Source: Woronichinia naegeliana WA131 (lineage in GTDB: Bacteria; Cyanobacteriota; Cyanobacteriia; Cyanobacteriales; Microcystaceae). Taken from it: DNA of 64,000 bases. Below the pieces are notes generated by a model. That model worked only from the letters and a program-made list of their open reading frames with translations, did no database searches and was not told the DNA's origin. The translations under genes and the position numbers were made by a program. The stretch covers positions 62,001 to 126,000 of the forward strand of contig CP073041.1 of the NCBI GenBank assembly GCA_025370055.1, read 5' to 3'. Each line of letters opens with the position of its first letter. Position 1 is the first letter of the stretch. Below are positions 1 to 6,995 of the stretch, piece by piece.

Positions 1-49
1 TTTCATAAAGCAAAGTAGATTTAGTTTGCTCTGGAACAAAAATAGTCAT
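1..49 (-). CDS. 5' end of an unidentified gene running off the window
   Basis: An ATG at 49 on the minus strand opens a frame (MTIFVPEQTKSTLLYE...) that continues past the left edge. A purine-rich GAGAGGT lies about nine bases upstream of the ATG, a good Shine-Dalgarno. Only 16 codons are visible, too few to name a family. It would be the next gene downstream of the HNH operon on the same strand. Confidence 0.5.
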   Translation of the reverse strand, partial: MTIFVPEQTKSTLLYE

Positions 50-81
50 TAGTTAATACCTCTCAACATAGTGCTTAGAAA

Positions 82-122
82 GCGATCACTGCTCACTATT
101 GAATAAAAAGATAAAACGCGAT
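82..122. repeat. Islet repeat, copy 1 of 5 (diverged)
   Basis: The shared core is TGAATAAAAAGATAAAACGCG, preceded in better copies by GCGATCGCCCCTTACCC and followed by ATCGCC. The same unit recurs at 1365-1405, 4156-4200, 5092-5136 and 5807-5848, always in this orientation and always between genes. This first copy has lost part of the left half and the right HIP1-like end. The good copies are bounded on both sides by GCGATCGC-type palindromes. Confidence 0.7.
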
Positions 123-137
123 TATATAAAGTAACTA

Positions 138-503
138 TCATTTGTCTTTGTTTCCTTTTTTTCTATTACAAGGAGAACAGACCAATCTTAAATTCGTTGT
201 ATCAACGGCAAGCTCAGGGTTTGTAGAAATAGGCTTAATATGATCTATTTCAAGATATTCAACACTGTGAGCAACAAAAGAACAATCTGAACATTTTCCT
301 TGTTGCCATTCATATTGTCGTTGTTTCCATTCTTTCCCCGCGATAGAATCTCTCCAGCTATTAAAAATATTACGAGCTTCGTAGCGTTTATTAATGCTCG
401 CGGCCCTTTCATCAAGTCTAGTTAAACTTCGATGCAGCTCCTTTTTTGACTTTTTGTACTTCTCAAATAGCTCTTGGAAGTTATCTACAGAATTATTATT
501 CAT
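138..503 (-). CDS. HNH endonuclease
   Basis: A 121-residue protein whose C-terminal half is an HNH nuclease fold: a CxxC pair (CSDC), then EIDHIKPIS containing the catalytic DH, then NLRLVCSPCNRKKG with the second CxxC and the Asn of the HNH motif. The N-terminal 60 residues are charged and helical with no recognised domain. The ATG lies inside the end of the upstream gene (shared ATGAATAA), so translation is probably coupled. It is the last of three tightly packed genes. HNH domains of this size occur in restriction, phage and mobile-intron contexts; which applies here cannot be told from the sequence. Confidence 0.85.
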   Translation of the reverse strand: MNNNSVDNFQELFEKYKKSKKELHRSLTRLDERAASINKRYEARNIFNSWRDSIAGKEWKQRQYEWQQGKCSDCSFVAHSVEYLEIDHIKPISTNPELAVDTTNLRLVCSPCNRKKGNKDK

Positions 504-870
504 ATCGGCCTTTTATCTCCAATGAACGTCGTTCTAGTTTAGCTAATTTTCGATTTACTTCCAGCGTCGTAGCTAATATCTGTTGTGCTAGTTGACCTAA
601 TTCAGAGGATGTTTCTTCTCCAAACGCTACTGGCACGACATTATCAAGAGTAGGAAGTAATATGTCTTTGATTTTTTCCAGATTAGTCCTTGTGACTGCT
701 TGAATTCTCTTGTTTTGGAGATATTCATTAATCGCTACAATCACTTCTTGGATATTATAAGCATTAGCTCTATGAATTTTCTGAGCTGACTGCATCGCAG
801 TAGTAAGTCGTTTGGCTTGGTATTTTGTTAGTCCAAGTTCACATAGCTGTTTGCGAGTAATCAAATCCAT
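496..870 (-). CDS. Hypothetical protein, middle gene of the HNH operon
   Basis: A 124-residue protein that I do not recognise. The start at 870 is preferred over the longer frame because a clear GAGGAG lies at 878-883, seven bases upstream. The N-terminus (ITRKQLCELGLTKYQAKRL) reads like a short helix-turn-helix. The C-terminus is rich in Leu, Lys and Glu and probably helical. It begins inside the 3' end of the preceding gene (32 bp overlap) and ends overlapping the HNH start by 8 bp, so the three form one transcript. A DNA-binding or adaptor role for the nuclease is only inference. Confidence 0.7.
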   Translation of the reverse strand: MDLITRKQLCELGLTKYQAKRLTTAMQSAQKIHRANAYNIQEVIVAINEYLQNKRIQAVTRTNLEKIKDILLPTLDNVVPVAFGEETSSELGQLAQQILATTLEVNRKLAKLERRSLEIKGRYE

Positions 871-1318
871 TCTTAGTCTCCTCATAAGCTTCAATGAGTG
901 CTTCCAGCCATGGATCGGGCTTAAAACCTAGATTTTTAGCTATATTACAAAGTTTTACTATAAATTCCATCAATTTACTTTCCTGATCCTTGACACTTTT
1001 CTTTACATCGGCTATTTCTTTGACGTGATTTAGCTCAATTTCCTTAATTTTATCTTTGCGTTTTGTTGCTACAGCCTGCTGTGCCGCTTGTTTCCGTTGT
1101 CTATCCAGCAAAACCTCACCTGCAAAGTCGGCTAAAACGAGGGAAAGAACAGCTATATCACGTTCAGTGACATCATCTACTCCGTACTGATACTTATAAT
1201 AATCGAGGGTAGATTGAAGATCGGCAAAATCAACCTTTAATTCTTCGTATGCCCTCTGTGCATCAGCTTTTGTCCACCCCAACTTTTGAGCAAAAGCAAT
1301 AGCCTCTGTCTTTTTCAT
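839..1318 (-). CDS. Hypothetical coiled-coil protein, first gene of the HNH operon
   Basis: About 159 residues, not recognised. The first 35 residues (ATG at 1318) resemble a small helical DNA-binding or recruitment segment (EAIAFAQKLGWTKADAQRAYE). Residues 75-120 are rich in Lys, Glu and Gln and should form a coiled coil. A TTG at 1324 preceded by AAGGAATT is an alternative start adding two residues. It overlaps the next gene by 32 bp, which argues for a conserved operon of three. There is no signal peptide or membrane segment. Confidence 0.65.
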   Translation of the reverse strand: MKKTEAIAFAQKLGWTKADAQRAYEELKVDFADLQSTLDYYKYQYGVDDVTERDIAVLSLVLADFAGEVLLDRQRKQAAQQAVATKRKDKIKEIELNHVKEIADVKKSVKDQESKLMEFIVKLCNIAKNLGFKPDPWLEALIEAYEETKNGFDYSQTAM

Positions 1319-1364
1319 ACTCAAAATTGTAATTCCTTATCACAAGTCTAAGTTTAACATTTTA

Positions 1365-1405
1365 GCGATCGCCGCTTACCCTTAAATAAAAAGATAAAAA
1401 GCGAG
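1365..1405. repeat. Islet repeat, copy 2 of 5
   Basis: The same unit as at 4156-4200 with a few substitutions (TTAAATAAAAAGATAAAAAGCG). It lies between the DUF6887-type gene and the upstream end of the HNH operon. Confidence 0.7.
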
Positions 1406-1425
1406 CCTATACTGATGTGTCGTAA

Positions 1426-1623
1426 TTATAAGACAGTTTGGGAATTGAGATGTTGATCAACTAACGTAGAAAACTGGTGAATATCCACCTCGCTATAGAC
1501 TTGAGCTTGTGCCTGAGAATCAACTCGCTCCATCAAGGCTTGAAACGCAGCTTGATCGTTTCGATGCTCTAAAACATACTTTTTCAACTCTCGCATTGTC
1601 ATTGTTTGAAAATTAGACTTCAT
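1426..1623 (-). CDS. DUF6887-type small protein
   Basis: A 65-residue protein beginning MKSNFQTMTMRELKKYVLE; the rest is helical and ends in an acidic, Gln-rich stretch. From memory this is the small cyanobacterial family DUF6887, normally paired with DUF6888, and a DUF6888-type gene lies immediately upstream here. The start at 1623 is chosen because its ATG overlaps the upstream gene's stop (ATGAAGTCTAA), the usual coupling in this pair. Function unknown; the pair's small size and overlap resemble toxin-antitoxin modules, but I know of no experimental support. Confidence 0.7.
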   Translation of the reverse strand: MKSNFQTMTMRELKKYVLEHRNDQAAFQALMERVDSQAQAQVYSEVDIHQFSTLVDQHLNSQTVL

Positions 1624-1795
1624 TGACAAACCTCCAATTCCCATTTTGGTAAATTTCGATCAAAATTTCTTCACCTGAAAGAATGATAACATGACCCGTT
1701 CTCTGATCTAAACGTACCAGATCAACAGAGAGATACAGATTGGTTAAATTTTGACATAACTGAAAGCATCGTAAGGCCTGTTGGGTTGTTGGCAA
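1613..1795 (-). CDS. DUF6888-type small protein
   Basis: About 60 residues containing LTNLYLSVDLVRLDQRTGHV, a Gly-rich turn, then EILIEIYQNGNWRFV, which match my memory of the DUF6888 pattern. An upstream ATG at 1816 exists, but a perfect AAGGAGG at 1804-1810 sits inside that frame exactly eight bases before a TTG at 1795, so I place the start there (LPTTQQAL...), matching the usual short N-terminus of the family. The 3' end overlaps the DUF6887-type gene. Function unknown. Confidence 0.7.
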   Translation of the reverse strand: MPTTQQALRCFQLCQNLTNLYLSVDLVRLDQRTGHVIILSGEEILIEIYQNGNWRFVNEV

Positions 1796-1803
1796 TCTAT
1801 TGA

Positions 1804-1810
1804 CCTCCTT
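1804..1810 (-). promoter_or_regulatory. Shine-Dalgarno that decides the DUF6888 start
   Basis: AAGGAGG on the minus strand, eight bases before TTG at 1795. It falls inside the frame opened by the ATG at 1816, which itself has no purine-rich leader. This is the reason for calling the TTG start. Confidence 0.6.
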
Positions 1811-2239
1811 TTTCATACAATAGCGATCGCCCGAAAAAAGCTTTAGGATGAACTTCCACAATGACCTAACCAGTTTTCCAAATCGCTTATCTCCACAAAA
1901 TCAAGTAACGCTTCTCCCAAATCTCCTAACTCGGCGATCGTCAACGCTTTAATCTGTTGGTTAACTTCTGGAGCCAAAGTTCCATATTTTCGGGTTAACT
2001 GACGCAAAATCAGATCAGCTTCTCCCGCACGAAGCCCTTCCTGAAGCCCTTCTTGAAGACCTTCTTTAAGCCCAGCTTGGAGTCCCTCCTGCCGTCCGAC
2101 TTCCACAACCTCTTGATAAAAACGGGATTGGGTAATGTCTGCTGTTTTTAGGTTTAACATTCTTAAAATCTCCTGAGTACCTAAATGGGGAAATTTATTA
2201 ACCAGTATAGTCTCAATTAAGTTTAACCTTTGTTGGAAA

Positions 2240-3629
2240 GGGTGCGACCTTTAGTTGATAAAAGCTGTTGTAATCAGGGTTCTACAGGGAACCCATATTG
2301 ATCAAGTTTTGCCCAAAATTGACTCCATCGTTCCTTGGTCAATACCAAAGCTCGTAGGCTCAAAATAATTCCTGCTCCTTTTTCCTTCCATCGCATCCCT
2401 GAACAACATAATCGTTGTTTGACCAACGTCTTACAAGCTGCTTCCGTAACACCTGAACCAATCGGATACTTTTTCTCTATGTATTCAGCATAATCCATTT
2501 GATGCTGATGATTCTCGTAATAAGTAATCGCCGCTTGTAGTTTCTCGGTAAGATTCTTAGAATGACTTTTTTCTTCTTTGACTTCTTTCATCAGATTTAG
2601 CAGTTCTCCTGCTTTTCCTTTTTCATGCTTGAGTTCTCGACAATTTTCAGTCAACCATTCTTTTTGTTTTGACACGGTATTCGGATGCAACGCTTCTGCC
2701 AAGGCACCTAAGTAACCAGAGGCATGATAGAAATCTAATATCTGTTCTTCCGTTTGCTTTTCTAAAAACTTCCAATTTGATTCTGCCCCGTCTGCTATCC
2801 CGACCAATGTTGCCTCTGGATAACGGTTTTTCGCTCGCTCAATTTCTCTTTCTAATCTTTCTAGAAAACTCTTTTTTCCATACTCTGGTGCCGCACCTAG
2901 ATAGATTGTAGGTTGACGTTCGCCTTCACTATCGTATAGGGAAACGGTTCCCACCATTGCTTCACGGTAGCCATCCTCACACATCAGCATACAGGTTCCA
3001 TCTAATCCTATTCCCACTGTTGCAATTTGGCTATCCTCCTTGGGCGGGGCATAACTCCACGCTTCTTCTTTTGCCTGTACCACACTTCCTACTGCTTCAC
3101 TCAATCTTTGGATATAGGATAGCGCTACTTTTCTACCATGATTTTCTAATAAATCATTTTTCACCTCTTTGCCTGCCATCCCTGACATTTTTGAGGATAC
3201 CTGTTTTGCCAATAATGGCGTTGATGTTATGATTATCCTTGCTTCTCTTTCTAAGGGGCAATACGTTTTTCCTCAAAGGTGAACGCTGATATACATGACG
3301 ATTCACTATAACCTCACCATAAGGTGTTTGATATTCTTTCGGTTGCTCTCCCTTACTCTTCCAGATTTCTTCACCGATTTTTAAGGGTGAACCATCTGTA
3401 TCTAAATATTTCAAGGCTTCTTTGCTGGCGATGCAACCTACTTCGTTTAAGCCTTTTTGAATATTTATTTCTGTATCCAACATTGAACGACTGAGTTCTA
3501 ATGTTAGTTCTATTTTTATCTTTGAACCCTCTACATTAATTAGTTTTGCTGTCATCATTGTTTCCTCTTTGTCACTTTTCATCCCATGTTAACACTTTTC
3601 TTTTCCTTCATCAACTAAAGGTCACACCC
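2240..3629 (-). mobile_element. ISKra4-family insertion sequence, copy 1
   Basis: 1390 bp with terminal inverted repeats GGGTGYGACCTTTAGTTGAT at both ends and an 8-bp target duplication GTTGGAAA. A second copy of identical length lies at 50103-51492 with only a handful of differences visible, so both are recent. The GGG termini and 8-bp duplication fit the ISKra4 family as I remember it. It interrupts an Rpn-type gene. Confidence 0.9.
2274..3582 (-). CDS. ISKra4-family transposase in two overlapping frames
   Basis: The N-terminal frame (3582 to 3154, 142 codons) and the main frame (to 2274, about 312 codons) belong to one protein. The usual family junction (YCPLE...AR, then TPL-AKQVSSK) reads correctly only if translation moves +1 at AGG-AAA-AAC, the A5 run at 3266-3270. 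The main frame has VGIGLDGT (first Asp), VGIADGAE (second Asp) and GSGVTEAACKTLVKQR near the C-terminus (catalytic Glu region). The other copy carries the identical A5, so the shift is either programmed or both copies descend from one mutated parent. Confidence 0.8.
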
Positions 3630-4155
3630 GTTGGAAAGTCGTTTGTGTCTCAGACTCCTCTAGGATATGCCGACCCAGGTGAAAAGCTTCAGCTTCTTCA
3701 AGAACTAAAAGTTTGAGTAACGCCAAGTTGGGGCTAATGTCGGCACGCGGCAAAAGATCTTCTAGGTATAAACACTTGACTTGCTCCCGTAGCAAAACTT
3801 GATAGGGAACGCTTTCACCGAGGTATTGTTGTCGGTTATGCAGAATCAATAAACCTTGCCAGGGACGCTTTTCTGGATACTGCTGAAGATAAAGAAAAAT
3901 TTCGGCAAAATATCGTCCATAAAAAACCGCATCTGATTGCATTTGTGCTTCGAGAAAAATCAAGGGAATATTCCAATTTTCCGACTGGGGAATAAACAAT
4001 CCGTCCAGTCTAAATTCTCGTTCCTTGATAACAGGAGCAATGTAATCAAATTCGCAATCAGAGGGAATATTAGGGATTAATTCCGCAATTATCCCCGGCA
4101 TTGTTAAAAATAGTTGATAGAACCACTTATCAGTTTTCATTGTTTATTTGTAATA

Positions 4156-4200
4156 GCGATCGCCCCTTACCCCTGAATAAAAAGATAAAACGCGATCGCC
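4156..4200. repeat. Islet repeat, copy 3 of 5
   Basis: A complete unit bounded by GCGATCGCC on the left and CGCGATCGCC on the right, located upstream of the broken Rpn copy and at the 3' end of the intact one. It is almost identical to the copy at 5092-5136, as expected if it was carried along in the tandem duplication. Confidence 0.8.
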
Positions 4201-4211
4201 CTAAAAAAGCT

Positions 4212-5075
4212 TTAGGATGAACTTCCACAATGACCTAACCAGTTTTCCAAATCGCTTATCTCCACAAAATCAAGTAACGCTTCTCCCAAATCTCCTAACT
4301 CGGCGATCGTTAACGCTTTAATCTGTTGGTTAACTTCCGGAGTTAAAGTTCCATATTTTCGAGTTAACTGACGTAAAATTAGATCAGCCTCTCCAGCAAG
4401 AAGCCCAGCTTGAAGTCCCTCCTGCCTTCCGACTTCCACAACTTCTTGATAAAAACGGGATTGGGTAATGTCTGTTGTTTTGAGGTCTAACATTCTTAAA
4501 ATCTCCTGAGTACCCAAATGGGGAAATTTATTAACCAGTATAGTCTCAATTAAGTTTAACCTTTGTTGAAAGGTCGTTTGTGTCTCAGACTCCTCTAGGA
4601 TATGCCGACCCAGGTGAAAAGCTTCAGCTTCTTCAAGAACTAAAAGTTTGAGTAACGCCAAGTTGGGGCTAATGTCGGCACGCGGCAAAAGGTCTTCCAG
4701 GTATAAACACTTGACTTGCTCCCGTAGCAAAACTTGATAGGGAACGCTTTCACCGAGGTATTGTTGTCGGTTATGCAGAATCAATAAACCTTGCCAGGGA
4801 CGCTTTTCTGGATACTGCTGAAGATAAAGAAAAATTTCGGCAAAATATCGTCCATAAAAACCCGCATCTGATTGCATTTGTGCTTCGAGAAAAATTAAGG
4901 GAATATTCCAATTTTCTGACTGGGGAATAAACAATCCGTCCAGTCTAAATTCTTGTTCTTTGACAACAGGAGCAATGTAATCAAATTCGCAATCAGGGGG
5001 AATATTAGGGATTAATTCCGCAATTATCCCTGGCATTGTTAAAAATAGTTGATAGAACCACTTATCAGTTTTCAT
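4212..5075 (-). CDS. Rpn-family recombination-promoting nuclease/putative transposase (DUF4351)
   Basis: 287 residues, intact. Residues 1-170 are the PD-(D/E)XK-like part; FRLDGLF and PLIFLEAQMQ supply the acidic residues typical of the fold. A linker with repeated EGLQAG precedes the C-terminal DUF4351 region (RQLTRKYG ... ALLDFVEISDLENWL). Rpn relatives promote RecA-independent recombination or act as nucleases in E. coli, and cyanobacteria carry many paralogues. The upstream intergenic repeat and the whole gene are duplicated at 1843-4140. No dedicated promoter is recognised. High family confidence; the exact biological role is not known. Confidence 0.85.
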   Translation of the reverse strand: MKTDKWFYQLFLTMPGIIAELIPNIPPDCEFDYIAPVVKEQEFRLDGLFIPQSENWNIPLIFLEAQMQSDAGFYGRYFAEIFLYLQQYPEKRPWQGLLILHNRQQYLGESVPYQVLLREQVKCLYLEDLLPRADISPNLALLKLLVLEEAEAFHLGRHILEESETQTTFQQRLNLIETILVNKFPHLGTQEILRMLDLKTTDITQSRFYQEVVEVGRQEGLQAGLLAGEADLILRQLTRKYGTLTPEVNQQIKALTIAELGDLGEALLDFVEISDLENWLGHCGSSS

Positions 5076-5091
5076 TATTTTATTTGTAATA

Positions 5092-5136
5092 GCGATCGCC
5101 CCTTACCCCTGAATAAAAAGATAAAACGCGATCGCC
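5092..5136. repeat. Islet repeat, copy 4 of 5
   Basis: A complete unit immediately after the MazF-type stop codon and 16 bp upstream of the intact Rpn-type start. Confidence 0.8.
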
Positions 5137-5490
5137 CTAAAAAATAGCAATTGCAATTTGAATACCTTGCTGCACCCGTTGTAAAGATTCCAGAGAAACG
5201 GAACCATAGGGGCCATGCTCTAGGTAAATCTTGCGGACAGCAGAAATATTGTCACATAAAACCAAAGAATCCTTGCTCAACCCACCCTCTCCAGCTTTGA
5301 TTAGAATACGAGTAGGTGTTTCTCCACCCGATAAGTCACTGGTCAAGGGAACGACTAAAACACTACTAGAAAACTGATTTCTGATATTGAGAGAAATCAC
5401 TAAAGCGGGGCGTTTTTTTGTATCTCCTAACGTTTTTAAAGCTCGAATTAAATAAATTTCTCCCTGACGAGGATAAGGACTCTCTTCCAT
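5137..5490 (-). CDS. MazF/PemK-type endoribonuclease toxin
   Basis: 117 residues from the ATG at 5490. PRQGEIYLI at the N-terminus, KKRPALVIS, then VVPLTSDLSG and a C-terminal helix with VQQGIQIAIA are the standard MazF/PemK fold elements. Family members cleave mRNA at short sequences and are held by a ribbon-helix-helix or AbrB antitoxin. The ATG follows the antitoxin stop by a single base (TAAAATG), so the pair is translationally coupled. A longer upstream frame exists, but it overlaps the antitoxin and lacks family similarity. Confidence 0.88.
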   Translation of the reverse strand: MEESPYPRQGEIYLIRALKTLGDTKKRPALVISLNIRNQFSSSVLVVPLTSDLSGGETPTRILIKAGEGGLSKDSLVLCDNISAVRKIYLEHGPYGSVSLESLQRVQQGIQIAIAIF

Positions 5491-5491
5491 T

Positions 5492-5746
5492 TTAAAGTCC
5501 TTCTGCTTCCAAAATTTCTTCCATTTGGTTTTGGGCAAGTTCTCCCCAGTCCTGCTCAAATTGTTGCTCAGTCGGTTTTAGGTTTTGGTAAAAAGTGCGT
5601 AACTGTTCTTCGATTCGCTGATGATGCCATAGTCGCAAACCTTCTTCAACGGCGGCTGAACGATTTTCTGTGAGCAGATCAATCTCTTTAAGTAGCTTGG
5701 CATCAACGGTAATAGATATTCTTTGCTTTGTACTTAATTGCGTCAT
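5492..5746 (-). CDS. Ribbon-helix-helix antitoxin partner of MazF-type toxin
   Basis: 84 residues from ATG 5746. QRISITVDAKLLKEIDLL is a ribbon-helix-helix DNA-binding N-terminus; the rest (WHHQRIEEQLRTFYQNL ... WGELAQNQMEEILEAEGL) is an acidic helical tail of the kind that wraps the toxin. It stands first in the two-gene operon, the usual order. Autorepression by binding upstream is expected from the family; no operator could be picked out, although an islet repeat lies just upstream at 5807-5848. Confidence 0.82.
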   Translation of the reverse strand: MTQLSTKQRISITVDAKLLKEIDLLTENRSAAVEEGLRLWHHQRIEEQLRTFYQNLKPTEQQFEQDWGELAQNQMEEILEAEGL

Positions 5747-5806
5747 AGCAAGGACAAAAATCATATTCTGGGTATGATAAATCATCATATCAAACATCCA
5801 ACAGTT

Positions 5807-5848
5807 CGCCCCTTACCCTTGAATAAAAAGATAAAACGCGATCGCCCC
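5807..5848. repeat. Islet repeat, copy 5 of 5
   Basis: A unit with the left HIP1 half altered to TTCGCC, situated upstream of the antitoxin gene. Confidence 0.75.
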
Positions 5849-5904
5849 TTACTGTGAAGAAAAACGACTTTGTACTAATTTTACCTAAAACCAGATCTTG
5901 ACAT

Positions 5905-5968
5905 CCTTTCCCCTCCATTTCCCCAGTCTCCCAGTCTCCCCATCTCCCCATCTCCCTAGTCCCCCTAC
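5905..5968. repeat. Low-complexity pyrimidine tract (CCCCAGTCTCC / CCCCATCTCC units)
   Basis: Short CTCCC-AGT and CTCCCC-AT units repeat between the islet and ruvX. Similar tracts are scattered between genes in many cyanobacterial genomes. There is no coding potential beyond an accidental low-complexity frame on the opposite strand. Confidence 0.7.
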
Positions 5969-6393
5969 CTCCCCAGCCTCCGTTGATCCAACCATTGTTG
6001 CAAAATAATCTGAGCAGCCTGTTGATCAATTAAGCCCTTGTTCCAAGTCGAAAACCGTTTTTGTGCCTTTAATTGGTTTTCTGCTTCCACAGAAGTTAAT
6101 CGTTCATCCACATATTCAACGGGCAAGGGCAATATCTTGCTAAGACGATGGACAAATTTTTGCACCTGTTTAGCCTGAAACCCTAAATTACCATCCATTG
6201 TATAGGGCAAACCCACCACCAAAACTTGCACCGATCGCAAAGTAACTAAAGACTGTAACTGCTCCACATCCTGCTGAAAAGAGGTGCGTTCAATTGTGGT
6301 AATACCAGCCGCAATTAAACCCGTTCCATCGCATCCCGCCACGCCGATCCGTTTTTTGCCAATATCCAATCCGAGGGCTGAAACGATTTCCAT
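5965..6393 (-). CDS. ruvX: Putative Holliday junction resolvase / pre-16S rRNA nuclease, YqgF family
   Basis: 142 residues, the normal length. ALGLDIGKKRIGVA supplies the first Asp and the RNase-H-like strand, VVGLPYTMDGNLG the middle motif, and YVDERLTSVEAE the acidic catalytic element. The family acts on Holliday junctions or in 16S rRNA 5'-end maturation. It marks the return to conserved chromosome after the toxin-antitoxin islet. The 3' end lies inside the low-complexity pyrimidine tract. Confidence 0.93.
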   Translation of the reverse strand: MEIVSALGLDIGKKRIGVAGCDGTGLIAAGITTIERTSFQQDVEQLQSLVTLRSVQVLVVGLPYTMDGNLGFQAKQVQKFVHRLSKILPLPVEYVDERLTSVEAENQLKAQKRFSTWNKGLIDQQAAQIILQQWLDQRRLGR

Positions 6394-6995
6394 TGACCTG
6401 AATTTGCACTATCTTTGCAACGTTAACGACTTTGACGGTGTTGATCATAGCAGATGCCAAGAGAGCAAAAGGGTTGCGTTAGACTAGAGGAGTTAGCGCA
6501 ATGCTAAGTACAGCGTGATTTTTGCCCATGTTGTCAAGATTTTGTCAGAATTTTTCTAGGGATGGATTGAGACTATGCCTCGTATTGTGATCATTACCGG
6601 CTTTGAAACCTTTAATGCGGGTCTCTATCGTCAGGCTGCCCAATTAGCCCAGAGTCGCTGTCCAGATTTAGAAATATTGATCTTCAGCGATCGCCAACTA
6701 ACAACGGCAGAGAATACCATTGCTGAAGCATTGCAAGGAGCGCAGGTCTTTTTTGCGAGTTTAATTTTTGACTATGATCAGGTGATGTGGCGACGGGAAA
6801 GGGTTGAAAATATTCCCATTCGTTTAGTCTTTGAATCGGCCCTAGAATTAATGAGTTTAACGCAGTTAGGCCAGTTTAAAATTGGCGATAAACCGAAAGG
6901 AATGCCTAAACCGATTCAGTTTATTTTAAGCAAATTTTCCAGTGGCAAAGAAGAGGATAAACTAGCCGGTTATTTAAGCTTTTTAAAAACTGGGC

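Larger units (their letters stand above)
1843..4140 (-). pseudogene. Rpn-family (DUF4351) nuclease-like gene, copy 1, split by an IS
   Basis: The N-terminal part (4140 to 3630) and C-terminal part (2239 to 1843) are separated by the 1390-bp element at 2240-3629, with GTTGGAAA duplicated at 2232-2239 and 3630-3637. Removing the element and one duplicate restores an uninterrupted 299-codon frame that is nearly identical to the intact neighbour at 4212-5075. The family carries a PD-(D/E)XK-type N-terminal domain (FRLDGLF and IFLEAQMQ region) and a C-terminal DUF4351. The restored protein is 12 residues longer than its neighbour because the GLQEGL-type heptad region before DUF4351 is expanded. 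It is probably inactive now, though either half could still be expressed. Confidence 0.85.

Noticed and set aside
5905-5968. Possible CRISPR-like array because of regularly spaced CTCCCC units
   Set aside because: Units are under 12 bp, with no spacers of constant length and no cas genes anywhere in the window.
5790-6029. 79-codon frame rich in Gly and Trp over the pyrimidine tract
   Set aside because: Produced by low-complexity GGGGAGA-type sequence and overlaps ruvX; no family resemblance.
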